Positions 35,464-45,046 of a stretch of 64,000 nt of DNA are shown piece by piece. The notes beneath the pieces are model-generated. The model made no database searches and was not told where the DNA came from. It worked only from the letters and a program-made list of their open reading frames with translations. Position 1 is the stretch's first letter, and each line of letters begins with the position of its first letter. Source of the DNA: Gammaproteobacteria bacterium (GTDB taxonomy: Bacteria > Pseudomonadota > Gammaproteobacteria > DSM-16500). A program made the translations under genes and the position numbers. Location of the stretch: positions 158,242 to 222,241 of the forward strand of contig JAJPGW010000012.1 of assembly GCA_021325575.1 (NCBI GenBank), in the 5' to 3' direction.

Positions 35464-36347
35464 TGCTTTAATCTGTTATCTTGTGCGGCAAATTCATCAA
35501 GCAATATACTGGCTGCTGAAGCAAGGACGTCATTACGTATTTTGGCATCTTTTGAATTTTGGATAAAAAATAGGGATAGAACAATGGGTGCGCCGTGAGG
35601 CGGCCAAAGAATGGCTATATCATTGGTAATCCCAAAAAATCCAGAACCGGTTTTATCTGCAACTATCCATGTTTTTGGAACAGCTGCACGAATGGCTGCA
35701 TTGCCAGTCGTATTGTTTTTCATCCAGTTAATTAAATGCTGACGTTCGTTTGTGGTTAATGCATTGCTAAAAATTAATTTTTGCAAAGTTGCATTCATGG
35801 CAGCCGGCGTAGAGGTATCTTCTGGATTTTTTGGATCTGAATTTAAATTCGGTTCCCAAGAACTTAAATTAAAATTAGTATCGCCAAGCATACGAACAAA
35901 AAGGGTGACAGCTTCAGGGCCACCCAATTTTTTCATCAAGAGATTACTAGCCGTATTATCACTATATTCGATGGTAGCAGCACAGAGATCGGAAATGGTC
36001 ATGCCATCAGTCACGTGTTTTTCAGTGATGGGTGAGAAAGCGACTAAATCTTTACTAGTATAAATTATATGTTGTTGCATTAAATGAGGATCGCTTGTAC
36101 TGAGTTTTAGAATGGCGGCGACTCCTATTATTTTAAATGTGCTTTTAAAAGGAAACCGTTCATTAGCGCGGTATTGAATTTGTTGGTTGTTGGCGGTATT
36201 AATCGCAGCGATCCCCATTCGACCGCCTGAAGAAAGTTCGAGTGCTGCGAGTTTTTTCTCTACACCTGATGCAAAATTAGATTGACTGCAAAAAAGAAAC
36301 AAAAGCCCAAACAAAATCGGTTTCAGCAAGAATGACTTAGAATGCAT
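35460..36347 (-). CDS. Class A beta-lactamase
   Basis: This exported serine beta-lactamase (295 residues) hydrolyses beta-lactams. A signal peptide is followed by all class A landmarks: STFK at 69-72 (nucleophile Ser69, Lys72), SDN at 129-131, E165-PNLN (general base Glu in the omega loop), and KTG at 232-234. It is therefore probably active; the spectrum cannot be read from sequence by eye. No mobile element is next to it, although the plasmid-type module is 2 kb away, so acquisition with that module is possible. Confidence 0.94.
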   Translation of the reverse strand: MHSKSFLLKPILFGLLFLFCSQSNFASGVEKKLAALELSSGGRMGIAAINTANNQQIQYRANERFPFKSTFKIIGVAAILKLSTSDPHLMQQHIIYTSKDLVAFSPITEKHVTDGMTISDLCAATIEYSDNTASNLLMKKLGGPEAVTLFVRMLGDTNFNLSSWEPNLNSDPKNPEDTSTPAAMNATLQKLIFSNALTTNERQHLINWMKNNTTGNAAIRAAVPKTWIVADKTGSGFFGITNDIAILWPPHGAPIVLSLFFIQNSKDAKIRNDVLASAASILLDEFAAQDNRLKH

Positions 36348-36405
36348 TAAACAACTCTCTTTATTTTAATCATATCAGCCAGCCATTCTTCGGACCAGAT
36401 ACCGG

Positions 36406-37335
36406 TTAACTTGGCAGCGGAGGTGGTATTAGTCTATCTCCTTTAAAACCGATCACCTCACCAAACTGAGTATGATTATCCCAGGCTTTTGCTGCTTGTA
36501 TCATTTCTTCTTTGGTTCGGGCAACGAAATTCCACCAAATTAAAATATCTTCGTGAAAAGGTTCACCGCCGATGATTAATATTCTTGAACCTTTTGGAAT
36601 ATGAACCTGCGTATTAGGTCTGCCGGAGGGTAAATATAAAAGAGTATCGATATCGACAATCTCATTTGCAATTTCGATTGTGCCAATCAAAGGTAAAATT
36701 CCATATTCAAATTTTGGGTTGAGCGGCAAATGGGTTGTTGTGTCTTCCAGTGCGATAAGTTCTAAACCGACTAATGGCGAATAAACTTTTACGGGTGACG
36801 TTGAATTTAAAAATTCGCCCGCTAACACTTTAATTTGCAGGGTATCTAACTTGATAACAGGAAGTTTTTCATGATGAATAAAATTAGGTTCCATATGGCG
36901 GGCGCTGTCAGGCAGGGCAATCCAAAGTTGCACACCATGGAGAACTGTATCAGGCAGTGATTCTTCGGAATGCGAAATGCCTTTTCCTGCTGTCATTAAA
37001 TTGACTTGGCCAGCTTGAATTTTTTGTTTTGATCCCAGGCTATCTCGATGCAGGATTTCTCCGACTAATGGATAAGTAAATGTCTGTAAACCAATATGAG
37101 GATGAGGACCGATTCGAAGACCTTCTGTGTTTGCTAAATCTAATGGTCCAAAATGATCTAGGAAACACCATGCGCCAATGGTTTTTCGATCAGCATGAGG
37201 GAGGGCGCGACGAATCGGTATATTATCTCCGACCAATGCTTTGCGCGTTTTCATTTTTTGGCTGTTGCATGTTGGCGGGAGTGTCAGACATTCATTTGAA
37301 TTAAGTATCTTAGGGGTTTCAATTAAATCGCTCAT
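36406..37335 (-). CDS. Pirin-family protein
   Basis: The 309-residue bicupin has the pirin N-terminal cupin with metal ligands in GPHPHIGLQTFTYPLVGEILH and GISHSE, and an AWCFLDHFGP segment typical of the family. Some pirins act as quercetin dioxygenases, others as regulators; none of this can be decided here. It lies between the beta-lactamase and a small cupin gene on the same strand. Confidence 0.9.
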   Translation of the reverse strand: MSDLIETPKILNSNECLTLPPTCNSQKMKTRKALVGDNIPIRRALPHADRKTIGAWCFLDHFGPLDLANTEGLRIGPHPHIGLQTFTYPLVGEILHRDSLGSKQKIQAGQVNLMTAGKGISHSEESLPDTVLHGVQLWIALPDSARHMEPNFIHHEKLPVIKLDTLQIKVLAGEFLNSTSPVKVYSPLVGLELIALEDTTTHLPLNPKFEYGILPLIGTIEIANEIVDIDTLLYLPSGRPNTQVHIPKGSRILIIGGEPFHEDILIWWNFVARTKEEMIQAAKAWDNHTQFGEVIGFKGDRLIPPPLPS

Positions 37336-37396
37336 GTTAATCCTTAGAATTAATTCATTTATGTTTCAAAAATTTAAAAAAGCTTTACCCAACATT

Positions 37397-37870
37397 CTAA
37401 TATTTCTCGCCGTTTTTATGCAGAAATTGCCATTGGTTATTTCCTGTCGAAACGGCAACTAAATCATCAGCAGGGTAACTCGCTTTGTCACCCGGAGTTC
37501 GATCACCTACTTCAAGATATACAATAATCTCTGAGGTTTTATTTATTAAATAGTGAGCAGGACCTTCCGGCGTAAAACCAGCGCACATGCCGGGTTGTAA
37601 TTCTATTTCATCATTATCCGTTACGAGAGTGGGTTTTCCTTCTAAAATATAAATAAATTCTTCTTGTATGGAATGCCGATGGAGTAGGGCAGATCGTGCA
37701 CCGGGTGCAAGTTTTGTGAGATTGACGCCAAATTTTTTTATGCCAAACATTTCACCGAGTTGTCGTTTTTCTCGGCCATTCATCATGCTCGCAAAAGGTT
37801 CTGGGTAGATGGATACTATTTTTCGAGGGGGCACTTCAGTTGCTAAAATGGTAGTTGGAGTAGTCATCAT
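37397..37870 (-). CDS. Single-domain cupin protein
   Basis: The 157-residue protein has the two cupin motifs: LLHRHSIQEEFIYILEG (two His and a Glu as metal ligands) and PGMCAGFTPEGPAHYLINK with a further His. Many such proteins are sugar or small-acid isomerases or dioxygenases; the substrate is not evident. I chose the tandem ATG at 37870 over a TTG at 37900. It is divergent from the oxidoreductase gene, with an AT-rich promoter region of about 100 bp. Confidence 0.78.
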   Translation of the reverse strand: MMTTPTTILATEVPPRKIVSIYPEPFASMMNGREKRQLGEMFGIKKFGVNLTKLAPGARSALLHRHSIQEEFIYILEGKPTLVTDNDEIELQPGMCAGFTPEGPAHYLINKTSEIIVYLEVGDRTPGDKASYPADDLVAVSTGNNQWQFLHKNGEKY

Positions 37871-37972
37871 TTTTGTACTCTGTGTTAAAATGTAAAACAA
37901 TAGTTTGACATTCTTTTTGATAAATTAGAATTAATATATAATAAAAATTCGATCAGCGATTAGGAGCATTCA

Positions 37973-38965
37973 ATGAAAGCGGAAGTCATCAAAAAATTTG
38001 GCGATCCTGCGGTTTTTGAATTAACTGACATTGCTAAACCGGTCATCAAACCAGGACATGTGCTCATAAAAGTCTGTGCAACCAGCGTAAATCCGATTGA
38101 TTGTAAAATTCGAAGCGGGGCTGTGAGTGCAATTGCGCCTGAATTTCCTGCTGTTTTACATGGAGATGTCGCGGGTGTCATCGATCAAGTGGCGGCTGAT
38201 ATTAACAATTTTAAAGTGGGCGATGAGGTGTTTGGTTGTGTCGGTGGGGTAAAAGGAACGGGCGGTGCGCTTGCGGAATATGTCTTAGCTGATGCGCGAT
38301 TAATTGCAATTAAACCGAAAAAATTATCCATGTTACAAGCGGCCGCTTTACCCTTAGTGTCGATAACAGCTTGGGAAGCGCTATTTAAAAAAGCGCATCT
38401 TACTGCAAAAAATACGATTTTGATCCACGGTGGTGTTGGCGGAGTAGGCCATATTGCAGTACAAATTGCAAAATCGACGGGCGCAAAAGTCGCAACCACG
38501 ATTTTAAAAAATGAAGATGTTGCAATCGTAAAATCTTTTGGTGTGGATGAAATCATTAATGCCAAAGAAGAACCCGTCGAAAAATATGTGGAACGTCTCA
38601 CCAACAATCAAGGTTTTGATATCGTCTTTGATACAGTAGGTGGTGCCAATCTCGATAAATCATTTATTGCAGCGGCGCCCGATGGACAGGTTGTGACGAC
38701 GGTCGCACGTTCTACCCATGATTTAACTCCATTGCACAGTAAAGGTTTAAGCTTGCACGCTGTGTTTATGCTACTGCCATTATTAAAGAACAAGCACCGC
38801 GAACAACACGGCAAAATTTTATCGGAGGTGGCAAAGCTTGCCGATGCAGGAAAATTGCAACCTTTGATGGATCCCCATCCATTCACGCTTGAGACGATTC
38901 AGGATGCGCATGCATTGTTGGAATCCGGCAAAGCGCAAGGAAAAATCGTTATATCAATTAGTTAG
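37973..38965 (+). CDS. NADPH-dependent quinone oxidoreductase-like MDR enzyme
   Basis: This 330-residue medium-chain dehydrogenase/reductase has a GroES-like N-terminus (SVNPIDCKIRSG, PAVLHGDVAGV), and the nucleotide loop ILIHGGVGGVGHIAVQIAK. The C-terminal part is FDTVGGANLDKSF...GKAQGKIVISIS. Structural zinc cysteines are absent, so it is of the zeta-crystallin/quinone reductase type. TTAGGAG precedes the start. A decayed partial copy of its 3' end lies 1.7 kb downstream. Confidence 0.88.
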   Translation: MKAEVIKKFGDPAVFELTDIAKPVIKPGHVLIKVCATSVNPIDCKIRSGAVSAIAPEFPAVLHGDVAGVIDQVAADINNFKVGDEVFGCVGGVKGTGGALAEYVLADARLIAIKPKKLSMLQAAALPLVSITAWEALFKKAHLTAKNTILIHGGVGGVGHIAVQIAKSTGAKVATTILKNEDVAIVKSFGVDEIINAKEEPVEKYVERLTNNQGFDIVFDTVGGANLDKSFIAAAPDGQVVTTVARSTHDLTPLHSKGLSLHAVFMLLPLLKNKHREQHGKILSEVAKLADAGKLQPLMDPHPFTLETIQDAHALLESGKAQGKIVISIS

Positions 38966-39074
38966 AATGAGCGAAAAAAGAGCAGTTTTGAAACTTTTAT
39001 CATTCTAATACCATAAAAAAATTCATTTCATGTTATAATGGTCAAAATTTATCTAATCAAACGAGAAAGTGGTT

Positions 39075-39632
39075 ATGTTTATACGTTTTAAAATTCATCA
39101 GCAATTTCTTGATGGTAAATGGATCATGGCCGTCATCGACCTTGAGCAGATGGAAAAATTACCTGAAAAAAAAAGAGAATCCTCAGGCATTTCCATCAAG
39201 CCAGAACTGAATATTTTTCACTGTTATGCCGATCAAAACTATTGGTTTAGTCATTATTATTTTATCCAATGTGATAAAGAAGCAACCCATCAAGATAGAA
39301 TTGCGTTAATTGCAAATATAGAAAAAAAATTTCCTAGCACAGATATTGTTGGCCGAGTAGCAAAAACAGGATTGAGTTTATACGAGTTGCAAGATGAATT
39401 TCGCCTGTTTTGCAACTTGCAACTCAAGGCATTAAAACAAAAAATTCAAGATAGAAAATTAGCGATGGTTATGCCTGAGACAAAAGGCTCGGAAAAAACG
39501 ATTAAGCAAAAAAAATGTTGCGAGACTGTGACAAACTTTTTTAATAGCTTGCTTAAGAATGGAGTAGATTGGGTGAGCAAATGTGATAGCCATCAGATGG
39601 TTGAAGCTATTAAAAAAAACCTGGGTAGTTAA
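39075..39632 (+). CDS. Unknown protein
   Basis: This 185-residue protein has no recognisable domain. It is hydrophilic, with a central charged helix-rich part (LQDEFRLFCNLQLKALKQKIQDRK) and a Lys/Cys-containing end (KKCCETV). I chose the ATG at 39075; a GTG two codons upstream is in frame. A TATAAT hexamer lies near 39035. No PmrA-type box was seen. It sits beside the PmrA-boxed 39731 gene and might be a further accessory or effector-like gene, which is weak inference. Confidence 0.5.
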   Translation: MFIRFKIHQQFLDGKWIMAVIDLEQMEKLPEKKRESSGISIKPELNIFHCYADQNYWFSHYYFIQCDKEATHQDRIALIANIEKKFPSTDIVGRVAKTGLSLYELQDEFRLFCNLQLKALKQKIQDRKLAMVMPETKGSEKTIKQKKCCETVTNFFNSLLKNGVDWVSKCDSHQMVEAIKKNLGS

Positions 39633-39687
39633 ATCGAGAAATTGTTTGATTCCCAATCGTTACTCAAATATTTTACGCTAAAAAAAT

Positions 39688-39707
39688 GTTAATATCCTGT
39701 TAACCAA
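39688..39707 (+). promoter_or_regulatory. PmrA-type box upstream of the 39731 gene
   Basis: GTTAATATC-N2-GTTAACCAA has TTAA cores 11 bp apart, and its first half differs from the consensus at two of nine positions. It lies only about 24 bp before the ATG, closer than the other boxes, so the leader would be very short. Confidence 0.5.
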
Positions 39708-39730
39708 AAAATTCTAATGGCAGAATAAAC

Positions 39731-40390
39731 ATGAAACTATATGCTAGTGAAGGTCGTTCCGACTCATATTATCCAGGTGTAGTACCTGGAACAAACAAAT
39801 GTCTAATATTAATTGATTGTATCTCCATTAGTTTTTCGCATGAAGACCCAAGCAAATATCGTGATCTTGATCAACGCAGGCTTGAAATACAAAATGGCGT
39901 AAAAGACTGGTATTTAGGTACTTTTCTTGTAAAATTCAATCCACCTGTCATTAAGGAAAAAGTTGAGACACTGTTAATGATGCTCGATTTTGACAGCGTT
40001 ACTGCAGAAGATCCTGATTGCGATAAAGCGCTGGAGCAACTGGGAGCTGGTATATGGAATGTCATTAATCAAGGAGGGTTACGTACATTGGGTTCAAAAA
40101 TAACAGTAGAGTTAAGCAAACATGAACATTTTTATAATTTAGTGAGGTTTACCCGTAAATATAATCCTGGTCTATTTAGTGAAAAATCTTCTAATGTGGC
40201 AATGCAATCTGCAATTTCTGACAAGCCTCATCAAGCCAAGTCAGTAAAAGATGATGAGAATCGCGAAATTAAATTGCAATTAGCAAATAATGTGAATGTC
40301 CCCGACCCTCAAACAAGTGCTCAATCTTCTTCTGTTGATTTAGCAGAAGATAAAGAACAGCCTATATCCTGGATTGGTTTCTCAAACTAG
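39731..40390 (+). CDS. Unknown protein, candidate effector
   Basis: The 219-residue protein has no recognised family. Residues 1-155 look globular and mixed alpha/beta. From about 155 the chain is Ser/Asp/Lys-rich and probably disordered, and it ends with DLAEDKEQPISWIGFSN, a Glu-containing tail of the kind seen in Dot/Icm substrates. The ribosome site is weak. A PmrA-type box lies close upstream. Confidence 0.5.
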   Translation: MKLYASEGRSDSYYPGVVPGTNKCLILIDCISISFSHEDPSKYRDLDQRRLEIQNGVKDWYLGTFLVKFNPPVIKEKVETLLMMLDFDSVTAEDPDCDKALEQLGAGIWNVINQGGLRTLGSKITVELSKHEHFYNLVRFTRKYNPGLFSEKSSNVAMQSAISDKPHQAKSVKDDENREIKLQLANNVNVPDPQTSAQSSSVDLAEDKEQPISWIGFSN

Positions 40391-40461
40391 AGAGGCAATC
40401 AACGAAAGTTACCTATTACCTGATTATTTTGTTGAGTTTTGGTTGATGTCATTTCATTCCA

Positions 40462-40629
40462 ATGTATTTGTACCCATCAAAAACAGAATGTCAAAGACAA
40501 AAACAAAAACGAGTTCTTTCAACCCATCTCCAGCATACTGGATTTTTTAAACTAACACCTGCCCCCGTTGCTGACTTGGCTTTAGAGTATTTATCATTGG
40601 ATGATATAGATAATACTTTGCGTACCTGA
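40462..40629 (+). CDS. Possible 55-residue ORF or gene remnant
   Basis: The frame encodes a protein-like sequence with a helical end (PAPVADLALEYLSLDDID). There is no ribosome site, and its stop falls at the edge of the decayed oxidoreductase copy. It may be the remnant of a larger gene cut by that duplication. Confidence 0.25.
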   Translation: MYLYPSKTECQRQKQKRVLSTHLQHTGFFKLTPAPVADLALEYLSLDDIDNTLRT

Positions 40630-40712
40630 GCAAGCACCGCGAAGACACGGCAAAATTTTATCGTAGGTAGCAAAGCACAAGGAAAAATCGATATATCAAT
40701 CACTTAGAATGA
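40628..40712 (+). pseudogene. Decayed partial duplicate of the 3' end of the 37973 oxidoreductase gene
   Basis: The segment aligns with 38788-38974, including the stop codon and bases after it, with scattered substitutions. A 97-bp internal deletion joins the two GCAAAGC repeats of the parent (38831 and 38928), as expected for slippage between short direct repeats. Confidence 0.85.
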
Positions 40713-40762
40713 ACATATTTTGATCATCCCTTTGTTATATAATATGAAAATAAGGGGATTTT

Positions 40763-42163
40763 ATGAAAAATTATCTCCGAAAAAAAAGAACCAACACCTT
40801 CTTTTTGTTGTGTGTCATTCTTCTTTTTTTCGGACAATATTATTTATATCAGGAGAATAAACAATTATTACAAGCTAATAATTGGTTGTCACATACTGAT
40901 GTCGTTATTGAGGAAGTGGACAACTTAAGAATTGATATTTTTAATAGCTTGCGATTACTCGAAGAATATTTACTTTCTCATAACCCATCCGATTTAGAAA
41001 ACTATAAAATTAATTTAAATAATTCTGTTTCCGAAATTGTTAAGTTAAAAAATTTAACAAAAGATAATGCTATGCAAATAAGTAACTTAAATCTACTAAA
41101 AAATGAATTAGATATTGAAATAGCAAATAATGAAAAAATTCTGGAAACATTTAATCAGAAAGGCTTTAACGCGGCAACCAATTTATTTTTGTCTCGACTC
41201 AATCAAAATGTGATTCAGCAAATTGATGAAAAAAGCATGGAAATTAAAACAATTGAAGAATCATTACTGAAACACAGAGATATCTCAGCGCAAGGCGCTA
41301 AAGAATCGTTTTATTTCACCATGTTTGTCTTATCTTGCCTTGCGGATGTTTTATTTATAATTTTGTTGTTATATATTCGAGCGCGAGATAAAAAACATTT
41401 TCAATTACAACAAGAATATCAACAAAGTTTAATCTATAAAGCAGAAAAAGCCGAAGAAGTCAGCCGCATAAAAAGCGAATTCCTTGCTAATATGTCGCAT
41501 GAATTACGTAATCCATTAAATGCTATTATTGGTTTTGCTGAAATCATTCACAGTGAAAAAGTTGATAAGGTTTCCCCTAAACATAAAGAATTTCTAGAAG
41601 ATATTATCCAAAGCGGTAAACATTTATTGCAATTAATTAATGATATTTTGGATTTAGCAAAAATTGAATCGGATGAAATGGAATTTCATCCCGAAGTAAT
41701 CAATATTAATCATGTCATTGAAGAAGTGCTGATCCTTTTTCAACAAAATATTATTACTAAAAAACTTCAGGTTCAGATTAATATTGATTCGAAATTAAAA
41801 AGAATCATTATAGATCCTACTCGTTTAAAGCAAGTTATTTATAATTATTTTTCTAATGCAATTAAGTTTACCCCTGAAAATGGATCAATTACGATTCGAG
41901 TGATGCCAGAAGATGCAACGCATTTTCGTATTGAAGTGGAAGATACAGGCGTAGGAATTGCAGGAGCGGATTTAAAAAAACTCTTTGTGAAATTTCAACA
42001 ATTGGATAGCAGCCATGGCAAAAAGTATCAGGGAGCTGGGATAGGATTAGCATTGACTCGACACATAGTAGAAGCTCAAAAAGGCAGGGTAGGCGTAACC
42101 AGTACTCCTAAAAAAGGCAGTGTTTTTTTTGCTATTTTGCCGTATCATTTCCATAACAACTGA
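40763..42163 (+). CDS. CHASE3-type sensor histidine kinase (orphan)
   Basis: This 466-residue inner-membrane kinase has two transmembrane helices (about residues 12-30 and 182-205) around a helical periplasmic region of CHASE3 character. A coiled linker leads to the HisKA domain with SHELRNPLNAIIGFAEI (phospho-His246). The ATPase domain follows: NYFSNAIKFTPENG (N box), DTGVGI (G1), FQQLDSSHGKKYQGAGIGLAL (F and G2 boxes). No response regulator is adjacent, so its partner lies elsewhere. Confidence 0.9.
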   Translation: MKNYLRKKRTNTFFLLCVILLFFGQYYLYQENKQLLQANNWLSHTDVVIEEVDNLRIDIFNSLRLLEEYLLSHNPSDLENYKINLNNSVSEIVKLKNLTKDNAMQISNLNLLKNELDIEIANNEKILETFNQKGFNAATNLFLSRLNQNVIQQIDEKSMEIKTIEESLLKHRDISAQGAKESFYFTMFVLSCLADVLFIILLLYIRARDKKHFQLQQEYQQSLIYKAEKAEEVSRIKSEFLANMSHELRNPLNAIIGFAEIIHSEKVDKVSPKHKEFLEDIIQSGKHLLQLINDILDLAKIESDEMEFHPEVININHVIEEVLILFQQNIITKKLQVQINIDSKLKRIIIDPTRLKQVIYNYFSNAIKFTPENGSITIRVMPEDATHFRIEVEDTGVGIAGADLKKLFVKFQQLDSSHGKKYQGAGIGLALTRHIVEAQKGRVGVTSTPKKGSVFFAILPYHFHNN

Positions 42164-42180
42164 TATCATTAGAGTTTTCA

Positions 42181-42525
42181 ATGCCAATTTATTTAAGTAC
42201 CATTTTATTACTTGTTTTATCCAATGTTTTTATGACATTCGCTTGGTACGCTCATTTAAAAAATTTACATAATAAAGCGCTATGGATTGCAATTCTTGTC
42301 AGCTGGGGGGTCGCTTTTTTTGAATATCTATTTCAAATTCCCGCTAATCGAATTGGTTTTTATAGTGGGGAATTTACGCTCGCTCAATTAAAAATATTGC
42401 AGGAAATTATTACGCTGTCTGTTTTTGTTCCTTTTGCGATTTTTTACATGCGGCAACCACTTTCCTGGAATTTTCTGGGTGCTGCGATTTGTTTAGTGGG
42501 TGCTGTGTATTTTATTTTTAGATAA
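42181..42525 (+). CDS. DUF486-type small membrane protein
   Basis: The 114-residue protein has four hydrophobic helices and the family pattern TFAWYAHLKN, SWGVAFFEYLFQIPANRIG, and FSVFVPFAIFYM-like C-terminal part. It resembles half-size DMT transporters, but no function is established. It starts 17 bp after the kinase gene. Confidence 0.85.
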   Translation: MPIYLSTILLLVLSNVFMTFAWYAHLKNLHNKALWIAILVSWGVAFFEYLFQIPANRIGFYSGEFTLAQLKILQEIITLSVFVPFAIFYMRQPLSWNFLGAAICLVGAVYFIFR

Positions 42526-42530
42526 ATGCA

Positions 42531-43682
42531 TTATTCAAAATTCATTAATGTATTTTCTAATACTAATTGATTGGTATATTCCTTAAAGGGTTCATTGTTT
42601 ACAGTAATTTTCATACTGCCATTGGCATCGGTGATCAATTGAGAAGGATGTGCAGTAAAATGATCAAAGCCATAAGGAACACCATCCGATTCTAAAAACG
42701 AACTGGTGTTTGTCACCTGAAAATGCAAGTGAGGTTCCGAAGAATTGCCTGAATTTCCTAATTTCGCAATCACCTGATTTCGTGCCACCCGATCACCAAT
42801 TTTAACTTTTAAAGAACCTGGAATGAGATGTGCATAACCTGCATATTTTCCGCTGCCTAAATCAATGATGATGTAATTTCCTGGCAGAGTTTTTTGATTG
42901 AGATCAACGGCAAATTTATCGGAATTTGGTACATTTTCTGGAATACCATCTTGCGTTTGCACTACAATACCATCGCCAACGGATAACACATCTTGATTAT
43001 AACAATGGTAACTCGCATTTTTATGGACATCACCCGTGTAGGAAGCGCCATCTTCACCCATTTGTACAAAATCAATTGCATAACGCTGCGCATAATAGGG
43101 TCTTCCATTTAAGATTAAACCGGTGCGTCGATGGTCCGAGGTATTTGAAGGTGCGTTGCCGGCAAGCCAGTTTTTTCCTCGCAGAGGTGGGCTGATGATC
43201 ACAGGCGCGCTATTTTCAACGGCAAGATTAAAGGAACCTAGCTGAAACAAGCTGCGTTTATTTTTAAAAGAAGAATCGATTGTTAAATGATGTGCTAAAA
43301 ACATGGGGATTTCAGATTGATTGGTAAAAGGGATCCAGACGAAAATTTTTTTCGTTTCACCGGGCTGAAAACTTAGTTTATTCGTTTCATTTTTTTCATC
43401 TTGTGATTTAATAGCAGTATCAAGATCTTTTAAAGTAAATAAATCGGTTTTGTTATCACCATCAATCGAAAAAGCGGTGATGGTGGCGGGGGATTTCATT
43501 AAATTGGAAAGATAAATTTCGTAAACAAGATAAAACTGATCATCCGCTTTCATTGGCGCCGGCATTTGATAAACATTCATAAGAATTTGTGCAGGAAAGG
43601 GCGCTTGATCTGCTGCAAAAGCGAAACTGGATACCACACTCAATAAAAATAGGCCTAGTTTAAAAAATGATTTGAATGGCAT
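42531..43682 (-). CDS. M23-family (LytM-type) peptidase, exported
   Basis: The 383-residue protein has a signal peptide, a beta-rich N-terminal domain (about 25-190) and a C-terminal M23 domain. The domain shows DVLSVGDGIVVQTQDG, YIIIDLGSGKYAGYAHLIPGSLKVKIGDRV, and GNSGNSSEPHLHFQV with the HLH zinc/catalytic motif. The first zinc ligand pair (usual HxxxD) is not obvious; YHCYNQD near residue 207-214 may supply it. It may cleave peptidoglycan cross-bridges or be a non-catalytic regulator of amidases. Confidence 0.82.
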   Translation of the reverse strand: MPFKSFFKLGLFLLSVVSSFAFAADQAPFPAQILMNVYQMPAPMKADDQFYLVYEIYLSNLMKSPATITAFSIDGDNKTDLFTLKDLDTAIKSQDEKNETNKLSFQPGETKKIFVWIPFTNQSEIPMFLAHHLTIDSSFKNKRSLFQLGSFNLAVENSAPVIISPPLRGKNWLAGNAPSNTSDHRRTGLILNGRPYYAQRYAIDFVQMGEDGASYTGDVHKNASYHCYNQDVLSVGDGIVVQTQDGIPENVPNSDKFAVDLNQKTLPGNYIIIDLGSGKYAGYAHLIPGSLKVKIGDRVARNQVIAKLGNSGNSSEPHLHFQVTNTSSFLESDGVPYGFDHFTAHPSQLITDANGSMKITVNNEPFKEYTNQLVLENTLMNFE

Positions 43683-43823
43683 GGTGACTCCCTCTGAAAT
43701 GGCATCCTGTAGGTCATTTTATAGCATTTAGGCTTATTTTCAAGTTGAATGAATTCAGTGCTCCTGGTCTAAAATTCCTGTATAATTTCGCTCAATTTTT
43801 ACTGTTTTGGAGCAAACTTTTTT

Positions 43824-44324
43824 ATGATTACATTACACACAAATTATGGCGATATTACATTAGAGTTAGATTTTACAAATACCCCAAAGACGGCACAAAA
43901 TTTTCAGGATTATGCGAAGGCCGGTTTTTATGATGGCGTAATTTTTCATCGCGTAATTAATAATTTTATGATTCAAGGCGGTGGTTTTGATAAAGAAATG
44001 CAGCAGAAAAAAAATAACGGCCCAATCGAAAATGAAGCCGACAAGTCAAAACCGAATAAACGATATACCGTCGCGATGGCCCGCACTTCTGATCCGCATT
44101 CTGCCAGCAGTCAATTTTTTATTAATGTCGCTGATAATGATTTTTTAAATTATAAATCGAAATCGCCAGAAGGGTGGGGATATTGCGTGTTTGGACAAGT
44201 GACAAGTGGGCAAGATGTGGTTGATAAAATCAAAGCGGTATCCACCACGCGGCGTGCAGGTCATCAGGATGTACCTTTAAATGATGTAATTATCGAAAAA
44301 GTGACAGTAGAAGAACCAAAATAA
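43824..44324 (+). CDS. ppiB: Cyclophilin-type peptidyl-prolyl isomerase
   Basis: This 166-residue cytoplasmic cyclophilin catalyses proline isomerisation. Motifs are [29 protein letters not shown] (catalytic Arg in FHRV), [20 protein letters not shown] and [10 protein letters not shown]. There is no signal peptide, so it is PpiB, not PpiA. A perfect hairpin follows. Confidence 0.95.
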   Translation: MITLHTNYGDITLELDFTNTPKTAQNFQDYAKAGFYDGVIFHRVINNFMIQGGGFDKEMQQKKNNGPIENEADKSKPNKRYTVAMARTSDPHSASSQFFINVADNDFLNYKSKSPEGWGYCVFGQVTSGQDVVDKIKAVSTTRRAGHQDVPLNDVIIEKVTVEEPK

Positions 44325-44334
44325 TTTGTATAGT

Positions 44335-44361
44335 AATTGCGACACAGGTTGTGTCGCAATT
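44335..44361. terminator. Perfect hairpin between ppiB and def
   Basis: AATTGCGACAC pairs perfectly with GTGTCGCAATT around AGGTT. Only a short GTT and then A residues follow, so it may be a weak or Rho-assisted terminator or an attenuating leader of def. Confidence 0.6.
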
Positions 44362-44388
44362 GTTAAAAAAATTAAATAGAGAAATACG

Positions 44389-44997
44389 ATGCCGAAATTA
44401 TTATTATTCGTCGAAAAATCCAATCCCATTCTGCGGGAAGTAATGCCGCCCGTGAAAGATTTTAAAGATCCTGAATTGCATGAGACAATTGAAAACATGC
44501 TTTTTTCAATTCTTCCTGCGCAATTAAAAGCAGCGAACGCAGCCCACGAAAGTGCTGCCGGGATGGCCGCGAATCAATGGGGAATTCGTAAACGCATTTT
44601 TATTTACACACCCGATGGTTCCGATGAATCGAATAAAAGAGAAGTGATGATTAATCCTTCGTATATTCCTTATTTACGTCCTAATGAAAAAAGTCCGACG
44701 ATGGTACCCGCCTACGAAGGGTGTTTTTCTGTGCCGCTCACAACTGGGGTGGTGAATCGCTATGATGCGATTATGGCAACCTATTATGATCCTAAAGGCA
44801 AAAAAATCGAGAAAATCATGGAAGGCTGGGAAGCACGCGTTTTTCAGCATGAAACCGATCATTTGAATGGGAAATTATTTGATGGTGCGTTGGATAATTT
44901 TGCGGGGCCGGAATGTCTGGAGCGCGTGGTGTTTAAGGATGAGCAGGAGATGGAGAATTTTTGGATTAATAAGGTAAAAGCGGAAAGAGGTGAGTAG
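44389..44997 (+). CDS. def: Peptide deformylase
   Basis: This 202-residue metalloenzyme removes the formyl group from new proteins. All three motifs are present with small variations: GMAANQ (for GLAAxQ), EGCFSVP (for EGCLS) and QHETDHLNG (HExxH). It is longer than E. coli Def and not next to fmt, so it may be a second paralogue. Confidence 0.92.
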   Translation: MPKLLLFVEKSNPILREVMPPVKDFKDPELHETIENMLFSILPAQLKAANAAHESAAGMAANQWGIRKRIFIYTPDGSDESNKREVMINPSYIPYLRPNEKSPTMVPAYEGCFSVPLTTGVVNRYDAIMATYYDPKGKKIEKIMEGWEARVFQHETDHLNGKLFDGALDNFAGPECLERVVFKDEQEMENFWINKVKAERGE

Positions 44998-45046
44998 GTT
45001 ACTACTCGACCTCTTCATTTTTTACGAGTCAAAAAAACAAAATTTA

